Assembly (NCBI GenBank): GCA_051748085.1
Contig: JBNJHA010000061.1
Coordinates: forward strand, 1 to 13,209
From: CAYNNQ01 sp051748085
GTDB taxonomy: Bacteria; Desulfobacterota; Desulfovibrionia; Desulfovibrionales; Desulfonatronovibrionaceae
Length of the DNA: 13,209 bases
Direction of reading: 5' to 3'
Both the position numbers and the translations under genes were made by a program. Below are positions 6,904 to 13,209 of the stretch, one piece after another. Numbering within the stretch: the stretch's first letter is position 1; each line of letters starts with the position of its first letter. The notes under the pieces are model-generated. The model saw only the letters and a list, made by a program, of their open reading frames with translations, ran no database searches and had not been told where the DNA came from.

Positions 6904-9385
6904 CCGTCCACATGTGGGCCTTAAAGCGCATGATTCTGTTTCGACCGCTGTTTTTGGCTTCATACAGGGCAACATCGGCGAATTTTATGGCCTTGTACAA
7001 TTGGTTCGCATCACCCGGGAATTCGGATATGCCCATGCTGATAGTCTTTTTTATGCTTTCACCGCCGGGCAGGGGGAAGCTTGCTTTTTCCACTTCGGAT
7101 CTGATTTTTTCCGCAACCAATTCGGTATCTCCTTCATTTGTCGGATCAACCAGCAGAATAAGAAATTCTTCGCCTCCATAGCGGACAATCAGATCGGAAC
7201 GGCGGATGTTGGATTGAATGAGTTCAACAACTTCCTTCAGCATTTGATCTCCGGCTTGATGCCCGTATTCGTCATTGACCATTTTGAAATGGTCGAGGTC
7301 AGCCATTATAAATCCGATTCGTTTTTTCTGCCGTTTGCTCAAAAGTTCAGTTTGAGCCAGGTATTCATCCATAAATCTTCTATTGTAGGCTCCGGTGAGC
7401 GGATCGCGCAGAGACCTGTCCCGGGAAATTTGCAGCAGTCTGAGGGATGAAAGAACCGGGGCGGTTTCATCCAGATATTTTCTTATGAATTGGATGTGTT
7501 CCTTTTGATTTTCCCACTGCATTCTGCGCATGACAAAGGTGAATACAGCCCCGACCTGTCCGCCCATGACCATCGGCATGCAGCATCTTACCTGGGTATC
7601 GGAATCAATGGAAAAATAAGGGCAGAGCATTGAGTTTTGCGCGGATATCACGTCCTCGGATATGCGTTTGGCGCGGCACAGATCACAGTTGAGCATTACT
7701 TCGGTATGACTGTTCCGCAGGTCTCCATAGCTCAGGGCCATATGCATTCTGTTGTCGCTGGGGCTGACTTCCAGCAGGTGAAAGTCAGTGAGTCCGAATG
7801 TATTTCGAAAGGCGTGTTCAAGATGCATAAGGACTTCGTCTTTATTATATACGCCTTGCAGGTCGTGCGCGAAGGTAGTCAGTCTGGCCATCTGTTCCAG
7901 ATAATTGGAGACCTGATCCAGAGAAGGCATTCCGCCCGGTCTGGTCCGGAAAACTTCCGAGAGCAATTGGCCGATATGCCCCAGAAATTGAGACCATAGA
8001 CGCATCATTGTGTTTAAGACATGACGCATTTCCATGAGCTCGTCCCCGTGGCGCATCAAATATACCGGGCAATTTCGGCAGGATTTATATTTGTTGAGAA
8101 ATATGCAGGTGTCTCTCCATTTGGGGGATATGGCTTCGTCTCCGGTTTCCAGATAGCATACCCGGCTCGGATCCTGATGAACCGGACATTCCACGTTTGG
8201 ACAATTCAGGACTTCCAGGCAATGAACCGCGTCTGTTTCGAAGCGATCGGCAAAGTCGTTGAAATGGGATGCGATGAGTATTTTTTTCATCCGGTCCAGA
8301 AAGTTTTTTATGCGTCTGACATTCATAAACAAAAAAAGCCAGAGTAAAGCGGTCCCCGCGATTCCAAACAATAAAAATAAATAGAGATTCTGCTGTTTTT
8401 CCGCCATTTGCCCCGTGGCGTCTATAAAAAGGTGCACGGAACCTATTTCCCGGCCATTATAGTTAGTCAGGGGATGGTTAAGGATCCAGTAAGGGGCGAT
8501 ATAGTCAGGAAATTCGTCTGATTTTCGAATGGCTTCTATAAATCTTTCAAGGTCCAGATTGCCCAAAGAGGCAACAATTTTCTGGTCGCCGATTTCTTTA
8601 TATGTTGTTTTTTGCGGCAAATCTTTCGCTTTTTTTGCGTTTAGAGTGACAATAATCCCATGTTGATTGGAAAGTTGCATACTTTCAAATACCTGATTCA
8701 AATCGGCAAGGGCCTCTACTCCCCCTAGAAAGGCCCCATCTTCAACCAGGGGAGAAGCCGCGGCAATAATGAGCCCGCTTGGGGTGATGTTGAATCCGGC
8801 AATAGAGCGCATTTGCTGACGCGTTTTATCAATCATTGGACTTGAATCCTGGCTGGTACTGATAACGGTTTTTATGTTCCAGGTACTTAGAAGTGGTTTG
8901 CCTTCAGCCTGGTAGAATTGCATGGGGACGGGGTCTTTTCCGGTTTTTAAGCGTATTTTTTCGTTATAAGGACGGATTAACGCCCTTAACGTGCGCGGAT
9001 CGTTTCTTTCGACCGCTTCCATTATCCCGGGAAGGGAGGTGATGTGAGCGGCATCTTCCAGCAGCTTTCTTTTCGTCCTGGTAAGGGCTTGCTCAAAGCG
9101 CGAATTGAAATTTTCCAGGCGGTATTCGAGTTGGCTCTGCAGGGTTTTATTCAAGGTATGGGATACAAAAAAATATGTTACGCATAAACCGGCCAGGAGC
9201 AAGAAGCCTGAGAACCATACGAATCTGCCGTTAAGGCTCCATTTTTCCGGATTTATGAGTCTGGACAGGTAGATGGAAATGGGAGAAAATTTAATATTTT
9301 TGTTGGAAGTTCCCGATTTTGGCGATTTTTTTTGACTGGAGCGTTTGTTTGAGGCTGATTTGGATTTTTCTTCCTGGGCATGCAT
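6890..9385 (-). CDS. Membrane diguanylate cyclase with extracytoplasmic sensor, Cys-rich linker, GAF and GGDEF domains
   Basis: An 831-residue c-di-GMP synthase (2 GTP to cyclic di-GMP). Order: a Lys/Ser-rich basic N-terminus (~1-35), TM1 (~55-76), an extracytoplasmic sensor of about 250 residues that resembles a Cache-type domain (~77-330), TM2 (~334-354), a linker with seven cysteines (C389, C395, C400, C410, C427, C436, C439), a GAF-like domain (~503-653) with C567, C570, C588, C601 and C602, then GGDEF (~655-821). The active-site motif is GGEEF (737-741), preceded by 'DPLTGAYNRR' and 'MADLDHFKMVND'. The inhibitory I-site RRSD (728-731) is intact, five residues upstream, so product inhibition is expected. 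The ATG at 9385 has AGAGG (9396-9400) 10 nt upstream; a TTG at 9436 is less likely. The gene end overlaps the RND adaptor start by 14 bp. Cache identity is by layout; the ligand is unknown. Confidence 0.93.
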   Translation of the reverse strand: MHAQEEKSKSASNKRSSQKKSPKSGTSNKNIKFSPISIYLSRLINPEKWSLNGRFVWFSGFLLLAGLCVTYFFVSHTLNKTLQSQLEYRLENFNSRFEQALTRTKRKLLEDAAHITSLPGIMEAVERNDPRTLRALIRPYNEKIRLKTGKDPVPMQFYQAEGKPLLSTWNIKTVISTSQDSSPMIDKTRQQMRSIAGFNITPSGLIIAAASPLVEDGAFLGGVEALADLNQVFESMQLSNQHGIIVTLNAKKAKDLPQKTTYKEIGDQKIVASLGNLDLERFIEAIRKSDEFPDYIAPYWILNHPLTNYNGREIGSVHLFIDATGQMAEKQQNLYLFLLFGIAGTALLWLFLFMNVRRIKNFLDRMKKILIASHFNDFADRFETDAVHCLEVLNCPNVECPVHQDPSRVCYLETGDEAISPKWRDTCIFLNKYKSCRNCPVYLMRHGDELMEMRHVLNTMMRLWSQFLGHIGQLLSEVFRTRPGGMPSLDQVSNYLEQMARLTTFAHDLQGVYNKDEVLMHLEHAFRNTFGLTDFHLLEVSPSDNRMHMALSYGDLRNSHTEVMLNCDLCRAKRISEDVISAQNSMLCPYFSIDSDTQVRCCMPMVMGGQVGAVFTFVMRRMQWENQKEHIQFIRKYLDETAPVLSSLRLLQISRDRSLRDPLTGAYNRRFMDEYLAQTELLSKRQKKRIGFIMADLDHFKMVNDEYGHQAGDQMLKEVVELIQSNIRRSDLIVRYGGEEFLILLVDPTNEGDTELVAEKIRSEVEKASFPLPGGESIKKTISMGISEFPGDANQLYKAIKFADVALYEAKNSGRNRIMRFKAHMWTDETY

Positions 9386-9459
9386 ACTTTGTTGACCTCT
9401 TTTATTTTTTTTGCTTTCTCCCGAAAAGCCTTGCAATAAAATCTTATGTGAATTCCTAA

Positions 9460-9624
9460 CTATTTACCAGTGTTTTCGCAAGCATAAAATGTAAAAGCAG
9501 CCTGTTTGTCTGCCAAATCCTGTACTGTGCGGCTGATAATTTTCATCCGGAAATGTTTTTTTTCCAGTTTAACTGCGTTAATTTTCGTAATTATTCGATC
9601 ACGTATTAAGATACGCTCGTGCAT
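9460..9624 (-). CDS. Possible small protein, 54 residues, unknown function
   Basis: An ATG-initiated minus-strand frame encoding a 54-residue, basic peptide that starts 'MHERILIRDRIITK' and ends 'FYACENTGK'. An AAGGA (9637-9641) lies 12 nt upstream of the ATG, which is a little far. It has no membrane segment or signal peptide; it is rich in Lys, Arg and Ile with one Cys. It sits 74 nt upstream of the diguanylate cyclase start on the same strand, so it could be the first gene of that operon. I do not recognise the family. A random open frame of this length in a non-coding region is possible, so support rests on the start, the ribosome site and the position only. Confidence 0.3.
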   Translation of the reverse strand: MHERILIRDRIITKINAVKLEKKHFRMKIISRTVQDLADKQAAFTFYACENTGK

Positions 9625-9714
9625 AATTACTCAGTTTCCTTGTTAAATACAAAAAACCATTCCTTTCGTCGAAGATCCAAATTCTGCATGCCTGCAAATG
9701 ATTCGGGATCAAGC

Positions 9715-9744
9715 TTGACATCTTGTTTTTAGTGATAAGACTAT
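9715..9744 (+). promoter_or_regulatory. Candidate sigma70-type promoter facing hslVU
   Basis: A perfect -35 box TTGACA (9715-9720) is followed at 18 bp by GACTAT (9739-9744), which keeps the key A and T of a -10 box but matches only half of it. A better-looking TATACA at 9742 is too far (21 bp). If real, the hslV leader would be about 320 nt and would include the GC-rich island. No convincing heat-shock (sigma32) promoter was found closer to hslV. Confidence 0.25.
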
Positions 9745-9771
9745 ACATGATCGGCTGAAATTTTCCTGATT

Positions 9772-10005
9772 TTAGCACTGGCGCACTCCTCTTGCTTGCG
9801 TCCGGCTGAAGATAACGGTATTCACAGGATTGCCTTCCCGGCAGTCAATCGCGGCGCCTGCGGTTATCCAGTTAGGCGGGCCGCGCGGGTCGTGTTTGGC
9901 GAATTGGAAACTTGATATTTTTAAATCCGGTAATTTTTGAATTTCCGGATAAGAACGAATTAAAAAGATATTGTTTCCCGCTGTGTGCAGGAAGTGTTCG
10001 TATAT
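9772..10005 (-). pseudogene. Antisense open frame without start codon: gene remnant or structured RNA
   Basis: On the minus strand a frame of 77 codons runs from just after tandem stops (TAG TAA, ending at 10006) to TAA at 9772-9774. Its last ~45 residues read like protein ('FAKHDPRGPPNWITAGAAIDC' ... 'TVIFSRTQARGVRQC'). No ATG, GTG or TTG starts it early; the first is a GTG near the end. The GC-rich part (9781-9900, ~62%) stands out from the flanks. A 7-bp hairpin (9828-9834 with 9840-9846, one G-U pair) and a 6-bp outer pairing (9811-9816 with 9863-9868) also fit an RNA. I do not recognise the peptide. It may be the 3' tail of a decayed or transferred gene, a structured RNA, or chance. Confidence 0.3.
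9925..9950. repeat. Imperfect inverted repeat ATCCGG...CCGGAT upstream of hslV
   Basis: ATCCGG (9925-9930) pairs with CCGGAT (9945-9950). The stem continues past one T-T mismatch with AAT/ATT (9932-9934 with 9941-9943), leaving a 6-nt loop. It lies ~120 nt before the hslV start. No T-run follows on the plus strand. It could be an operator, an RNA leader element, or part of the remnant above. Confidence 0.35.
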
Positions 10006-10058
10006 TTACTAAGAATTGTATACATGCTGGGTTGATGAAGCCCGTAAATTATTTGCTT

Positions 10059-10065
10059 AAGGAGG
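10059..10065 (+). promoter_or_regulatory. Shine-Dalgarno that fixes a TTG start for hslV
   Basis: AAGGAGG lies 5 nt before TTG at 10071. It decides the hslV start in favour of a TTG codon over upstream in-frame ATG codons (10035 and 9912). Confidence 0.8.
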
Positions 10066-10070
10066 ATAAT

Positions 10071-10625
10071 TTGTCCGGTAATTTAAGAGGGACAACTATA
10101 TTGGCAGTTAAGGACGCACGAGGAGTAACAGTTGCCGGGGACGGTCAGGTTACACTGGGCCAGGCCGTGGTTATGAAGCACTCCGCAGTCAAGGTCCGGC
10201 GTCTGTATAAGGACAGAATCGCGGCCGGATTTGCCGGGGCCACGGCGGATGCCTTTACTTTGTTTGAAAAATTTGAAGCCAAGCTGGAGGAATTCAGCGG
10301 TAATTTGTTGCGGGCCAGTGTTGAATTGACTAAGGAATGGCGGACTGACAAGTATTTACGCCGCCTTGAAGCCATGATGATTGTGGCCGACGCGGAAAAT
10401 ATTCTTATCATAAGTGGAACGGGCGATGTTATCGAACCTGATGACGGAGTTGCCGCGATCGGGTCCGGAGGACCCTACGCGCTCGCGGCCGCCAGGGCTC
10501 TTGTGCAGAATACTGAGATGGACGCCGAACAGGTAGCCAAAACGGCAATGAAAGTGGCCGGTGAATTATGTGTTTATACCAACTCGAATGTAGTCGTTGA
10601 AACCATTAAGGGAAGTGACGGATAA
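10071..10625 (+). CDS. hslV: HslV, peptidase subunit of the HslVU (ClpQY) ATP-dependent protease
   Basis: A 184-residue threonine peptidase that forms a double hexameric ring and degrades proteins unfolded by HslU in the cytoplasm. The mature N-terminus is 'TTILAVK'; the nucleophile is Thr8, exposed after removal of the short propeptide (M)SGNLRG. Other family blocks are clear: 'VAGDGQVTLGQ', 'KVRRLYKDRIAAGFAGATADAFTLFE', 'ELTKEWRTDKYLRRLEAMMIVAD', 'AIGSGGPYALAAARAL' and 'VYTNSN'. The length is close to the usual 174-182. TTG 10071 is chosen for the AAGGAGG 5 nt before it; the next upstream ATG (10035) would give a 19-residue propeptide with no such site. It is followed by hslU after 2 nt. 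A long leader lies upstream. Assignment is secure. Confidence 0.96.
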   Translation: MSGNLRGTTILAVKDARGVTVAGDGQVTLGQAVVMKHSAVKVRRLYKDRIAAGFAGATADAFTLFEKFEAKLEEFSGNLLRASVELTKEWRTDKYLRRLEAMMIVADAENILIISGTGDVIEPDDGVAAIGSGGPYALAAARALVQNTEMDAEQVAKTAMKVAGELCVYTNSNVVVETIKGSDG

Positions 10626-10627
10626 AG

Positions 10628-11974
10628 ATGAGTATGCAGCTTACACCCAGGGAGATTGTTTCTGAACTGGACAGATTTGTTATCGGCCAGAACGATGCCA
10701 AAAAGATGGTCGCTTTGGCCTTGCGCAACCGCTGGCGTCGTCGTCAGGTCGAGCCTGATTTAAGAGAAGAAATCGCGCCGAAAAATATAATCATGATTGG
10801 GCCCACCGGGGTGGGAAAGACCGAAATAGCCCGCAGACTGGCCAAACTGGCCGGTTCGCCGTTTTTTAAGGTCGAGGCGACCAAGTTTACCGAAGTGGGA
10901 TACGTCGGCCGGGATGTGGAGTCCATGATTCGGGATTTGATGGAAATCGGGATCAATATGGTCCGTGAAGAAGAAATGGACCGTGTACGCGGCCGCGCGG
11001 AGACCAATGCCGAGGAACGTCTGCTCGATCTGCTTTTGCCCGGCAATAAGGAAAAAAATCAGGATTACGAAGACAGCAAGCCGGTTGAGCAGGAAGGAGA
11101 GTCAACGCGGGATAAAATGCGCCGTTTATGGCGCAAGGGCAATCTTGACGAGCGTATGGTCGATGTCGAGGTCAGCTCCGGTTCCGGTGTGGAAGTAATG
11201 GCCATGCCGGGAATGGAAGATATGGAGATGCAGTTCAAGGATATGTTTAACCGGATTATGCCCAAGAAGAAAAAGACCAAGAAGGTCAAAGTGCACCAGG
11301 CGTATGAGATATTACTGCAGGAAGAGTCCGAACGTCTGGTGGATATGGACAAAGTCACTGAAATCGCGAAAGAACGGGTAGAACAAAGCGGAATAATATT
11401 CATTGACGAGCTGGACAAGGTGTGCACCGGAAGCGCGCCGACTTCCAAGGGGGATGTTTCCCGCGAAGGAGTGCAGAGGGATTTGCTGCCGGTAGTGGAA
11501 GGATGCGTTGTGAACACCAAATATGGAATGATCCGCACCGACCATATCCTTTTTATTGCCGCAGGAGCCTTTCATTATTCCAAACCCTCGGATCTGGTGC
11601 CCGAACTGCAGGGCAGATTTCCGCTCCGGGTTGAATTGCGTGCCTTAAACAAAGATGATTTTTATCGTATATTGACCGAGCCGTATAATTCCTTGACCAA
11701 ACAGTACAAAGCCCTGTTGGGAACAGAAGGGGTTGAAGTGCAGTATACCGACAGTTCTCTGCACGAAATATCCAGTTTCGCTCAGAAGATCAATGAAGAT
11801 ACTGAAAATATCGGGGCGCGAAGACTGTATACGATTATGGAAAAAGTCGTGTCCGATCTTTCCTTTGTTGCTCCGGAAAAAAAGGGGCATGCCGAAATAA
11901 TCGATGCCGAATATGTGCGGGATAAACTAGTTGATGTGCAGGAAAACCGGGATTTGTCCAGGTATATATTGTAG
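10628..11974 (+). CDS. hslU: HslU, AAA+ unfoldase subunit of the HslVU (ClpQY) protease
   Basis: A 448-residue AAA+ ATPase hexamer that unfolds substrates and feeds them into HslV. Visible elements: N-terminal 'LTPREIVSELDRFVIGQ', Walker A 'GPTGVGKT' (58-65), pore loop 'GYVGRD' (91-96), the inserted I domain (~110-245, charged and variable), Walker B 'IIFIDE' (256-261), arginine finger region 'LQGRFPLRVEL' (R330), sensor-2 'IGARRL' (395-400) and the C-terminal tail 'RDLSRYIL'. That tail is the segment that docks into HslV pockets, and its conservation argues that this HslU is complete and partnered with the HslV beside it. Length matches the ~440-460 residue family. ATG at 10628, 2 nt after the hslV stop; ATG 10634 is possible. 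The pair is classically heat-shock induced; no heat-shock promoter was evident here. Confidence 0.97.
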   Translation: MSMQLTPREIVSELDRFVIGQNDAKKMVALALRNRWRRRQVEPDLREEIAPKNIIMIGPTGVGKTEIARRLAKLAGSPFFKVEATKFTEVGYVGRDVESMIRDLMEIGINMVREEEMDRVRGRAETNAEERLLDLLLPGNKEKNQDYEDSKPVEQEGESTRDKMRRLWRKGNLDERMVDVEVSSGSGVEVMAMPGMEDMEMQFKDMFNRIMPKKKKTKKVKVHQAYEILLQEESERLVDMDKVTEIAKERVEQSGIIFIDELDKVCTGSAPTSKGDVSREGVQRDLLPVVEGCVVNTKYGMIRTDHILFIAAGAFHYSKPSDLVPELQGRFPLRVELRALNKDDFYRILTEPYNSLTKQYKALLGTEGVEVQYTDSSLHEISSFAQKINEDTENIGARRLYTIMEKVVSDLSFVAPEKKGHAEIIDAEYVRDKLVDVQENRDLSRYIL

Positions 11975-12031
11975 TTGGTTCTTGTCCCGGCCCCGCGGTT
12001 ATTCGGGCGATCTGAATTTTGAGGAGAAAAT

Positions 12032-12910
12032 ATGCTTAATGATCCGGAAAAGGCCAATGTTCTTCTTGAGGCCCTTCCCTATATACGCGAGTTTTATCAA
12101 AAAACCGTGGTCATAAAATATGGCGGGCACGCGATGAAGGATGAGGCTTTAAAGAAAAGTTTCGCCCTTAATATGGTGCTGCTCAAATACATCGGCATAA
12201 ATCCGGTTATTGTTCATGGAGGTGGCCCGCAAATTGGTAACATGCTGGCACAGTTGAATATTGACTGCCAGTTTCGAGAGGGCTTAAGGATTACCGATCA
12301 GGCTACCATGGATGTTGTCGAGATGGTTCTGGTGGGGAAGGTAAACAAGGAAATCGTGAATCTTCTGAATTTAAACGGCGGCAATTCGGTCGGTTTGTCC
12401 GGCAAGGACGGCTGCTTGATTCGCGCCCGTAAATTGGAAATGGTAATAGATAAGGCTGACGCGCCCCCGGAAATTATAGATCTCGGCAAGGTGGGAGAAG
12501 TAACCGATATAAATGTTTCCCTGATAAGATCGTTGCAAAGAGAAGGTTTTATTCCGATAATAGCTCCGGTTGGTGTAGATGAACAGGGGGAAACGTACAA
12601 TATTAATGCCGATTCGGTTGCCGGAGCGGTTGCTGCCGCGCTTGAAGCCAAAAAAATGATCCTGCTGACTGACGTGCCCGGAATAATGGATGAAGAAGGC
12701 AATGTCATATCTTCTTTGAACCGGGACAGTGCGCTGAAAGTCATCCACGGCAAAGTGGTCAGCGGGGGGATGATTCCCAAAATCAAATGCTGCCTGGAAG
12801 CAGTTATGTCCGGTGTGCAAAAGGCGCATATAATTGACGGCCGGGTTCAGAATTCCATTATTCTGGAGATTTTTACTCGCGGCGGCATCGGTTCGGAAAT
12901 TGTGGCCTGA
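12032..12910 (+). CDS. argB: Acetylglutamate kinase (arginine-sensitive type by length)
   Basis: A 292-residue amino-acid kinase that phosphorylates N-acetyl-L-glutamate, the second step of arginine/ornithine biosynthesis. Motifs: 'VVIKYGGHAM' (K29, ATP phosphate), 'VIVHGGGPQIG' (60-69), 'FREGLRITDQ' (R86, substrate), 'YNINADSVAGAVAAAL' (189-204) and 'GGMIPKI' (K250). The extra N-terminal helix (residues ~3-22) and the C-terminal 'LEIFTRGGIGSEI' are hallmarks of hexameric, arginine-inhibited enzymes, unlike the shorter E. coli form (258 residues), so feedback inhibition is inferred. The residue before the LEIFT block is Asn274 in 'VQNSIILEIFT', where I recall His ('HALLLEIFT') in many relatives. 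ATG at 12032 has GAGGAG (12021-12026) 5 nt upstream. It follows hslU by 57 nt and precedes the pseudouridine synthase by 2 nt. Confidence 0.96.
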   Translation: MLNDPEKANVLLEALPYIREFYQKTVVIKYGGHAMKDEALKKSFALNMVLLKYIGINPVIVHGGGPQIGNMLAQLNIDCQFREGLRITDQATMDVVEMVLVGKVNKEIVNLLNLNGGNSVGLSGKDGCLIRARKLEMVIDKADAPPEIIDLGKVGEVTDINVSLIRSLQREGFIPIIAPVGVDEQGETYNINADSVAGAVAAALEAKKMILLTDVPGIMDEEGNVISSLNRDSALKVIHGKVVSGGMIPKIKCCLEAVMSGVQKAHIIDGRVQNSIILEIFTRGGIGSEIVA

Positions 12911-12912
12911 GA

Positions 12913-13209
12913 ATGGATAAGACCTTGCCGGAGACTGATTGCCCGAAAATCGAGTTGAAATGTGATATTGACGGTTTCCGTCTGGATAATTTTATTCTCC
13001 AAAATCTTGCCCATTCCCTTTATTCGCGGTCCGGCCTTAAAAAGGAAATCAATCTGGGGCGGGTGCGGGTAGACGGCAAACAGATCACAAAGGCCGGTTT
13101 CCGTCTTCGTCCGGGGCAGGTTGTCTGTTTTTATCCGCAACCGGCACAAGAAAATATTGAACCCGTAAAACGCGATCTGGAAATCATCTACAGCGATGAT
13201 GCGCTTGTC
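12913..13209 (+). CDS. RluA-family pseudouridine synthase, N-terminal part (3' end outside window)
   Basis: The first 99 codons of an open frame that runs off the window. The N-terminal part is an S4 RNA-binding domain: 'DGFRLDNFILQNLAHSLYSRSGLKKEINLGRVRVDGK' followed by 'AGFRLRPGQVVCFYPQP'. It is followed by 'RDLEIIYSDDALV', which matches the start of the RluA-type catalytic domain ('l.i.yeDd.llvv.KP'). The catalytic HRLD motif would be further downstream and is not visible. Such enzymes convert specific uridines in 23S rRNA (RluD/RluC) or tRNA to pseudouridine; which one cannot be told from this fragment. ATG 12913 is 2 nt after the argB stop, without a clear ribosome site, suggesting coupling to argB. 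Confidence 0.85.
   Translation, partial: MDKTLPETDCPKIELKCDIDGFRLDNFILQNLAHSLYSRSGLKKEINLGRVRVDGKQITKAGFRLRPGQVVCFYPQPAQENIEPVKRDLEIIYSDDALV

Larger units (their letters stand above)
9386..10070. other. Divergent intergenic region of about 685 nt (dgc / hslV)
   Basis: This separates the minus-strand cyclase-efflux run from the plus-strand hslVU run, so promoters for both should lie here. The GC content changes sharply: about 38% at 9601-9720, about 62% at 9781-9900, and about 32% at 9901-10020 (counted by hand). It contains a possible 54-aa minus-strand ORF (9460-9624), a TTGACA box on the plus strand (9715), a GC-rich island with internal hairpins (9781-9900) that is also open on the minus strand, and a hairpin at 9925-9950. 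I saw no tRNA T-loop motif and no recognisable riboswitch core (GEMM c-di-GMP, SAM or cobalamin) on either strand. A 40-codon frame on the minus strand (9599-9721) overlaps the 54-aa ORF out of frame and has no ribosome site. Confidence 0.7.

Noticed and set aside
6914..7450. 178-codon plus-strand frame opposite the GGDEF domain
   Set aside because: Antisense to a conserved catalytic domain; no independent features.
9599..9721. 40-codon minus-strand frame starting ATGTCAAGC
   Set aside because: No ribosome site, overlaps the better 54-aa frame out of frame, and looks like chance.
9386..9780. c-di-GMP (GEMM) riboswitch upstream of the diguanylate cyclase
   Set aside because: Read on the minus strand, the conserved GEMM core was not found.
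9776..9799. Possible sigma54 promoter (TGGCGC ... TTGC) on the plus strand
   Set aside because: Spacing between the GG and GC elements is 12 nt, where sigma54 sites need 10.
9863..9880. GTTAGGC core resembling an integron attC site
   Set aside because: No matching RYYYAAC partner at a proper distance and no integrase or cassette genes.
9912..10070. N-terminal extension of HslV from ATG 9912
   Set aside because: Sequence is AT-rich and unlike HslV; AAGGAGG before TTG 10071 and the Thr nucleophile position fit a short propeptide.

Overview
The window looks chromosomal and comes from a Gram-negative bacterium of moderate GC. The best guess is a sulfate-reducing deltaproteobacterium (Desulfobacterota, Desulfovibrionales-like). 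This is inferred from the gene set (HslVU next to ArgB, a divergent delta subunit beginning 'RPGFTFCICPDP', an RG|TT HslV processing site) and not from any marker gene. Eleven genes are clear, two of them cut by the window edges. One small ORF and one possible gene remnant or RNA are uncertain.

Layout: (1) 1-571, plus strand: C-terminal part of an M29 metallo-aminopeptidase, followed by a 12-bp perfect hairpin that sits between two convergent genes. (2) 674-9385, minus strand: a run read from right to left as diguanylate cyclase (GAF-GGDEF, Cys-rich), RND periplasmic lipoprotein adaptor, RND inner-membrane pump, DNA polymerase III delta (holA), RadC-type JAB protein and acylphosphatase. The first three genes touch or overlap, holA follows with at most about 20 nt of gap, and radC and the acylphosphatase come after short gaps, so this may be one transcription unit. 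(3) 9386-10070: a divergent, largely non-coding stretch of about 685 nt. It holds a possible 54-aa ORF, a TTGACA box, and a sharp GC-rich island (about 62% GC, flanks 32-38%) that is either a gene fragment or a structured RNA. (4) 10071-13209, plus strand: hslV, hslU, argB and the start of an RluA-family pseudouridine synthase, closely packed.

Functionally, the minus-strand group couples a membrane c-di-GMP synthase, whose two cysteine-rich regions suggest redox or metal sensing, to a tripartite-type efflux pump with no outer-membrane channel gene nearby. Replication and housekeeping genes follow downstream. The plus-strand group is an ATP-dependent protease (HslVU) followed by arginine biosynthesis and RNA modification genes. 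I saw no transposase, CRISPR array, tRNA, rRNA or clear phage gene. The most unusual parts are the diguanylate cyclase-efflux overlap and the unexplained divergent region.
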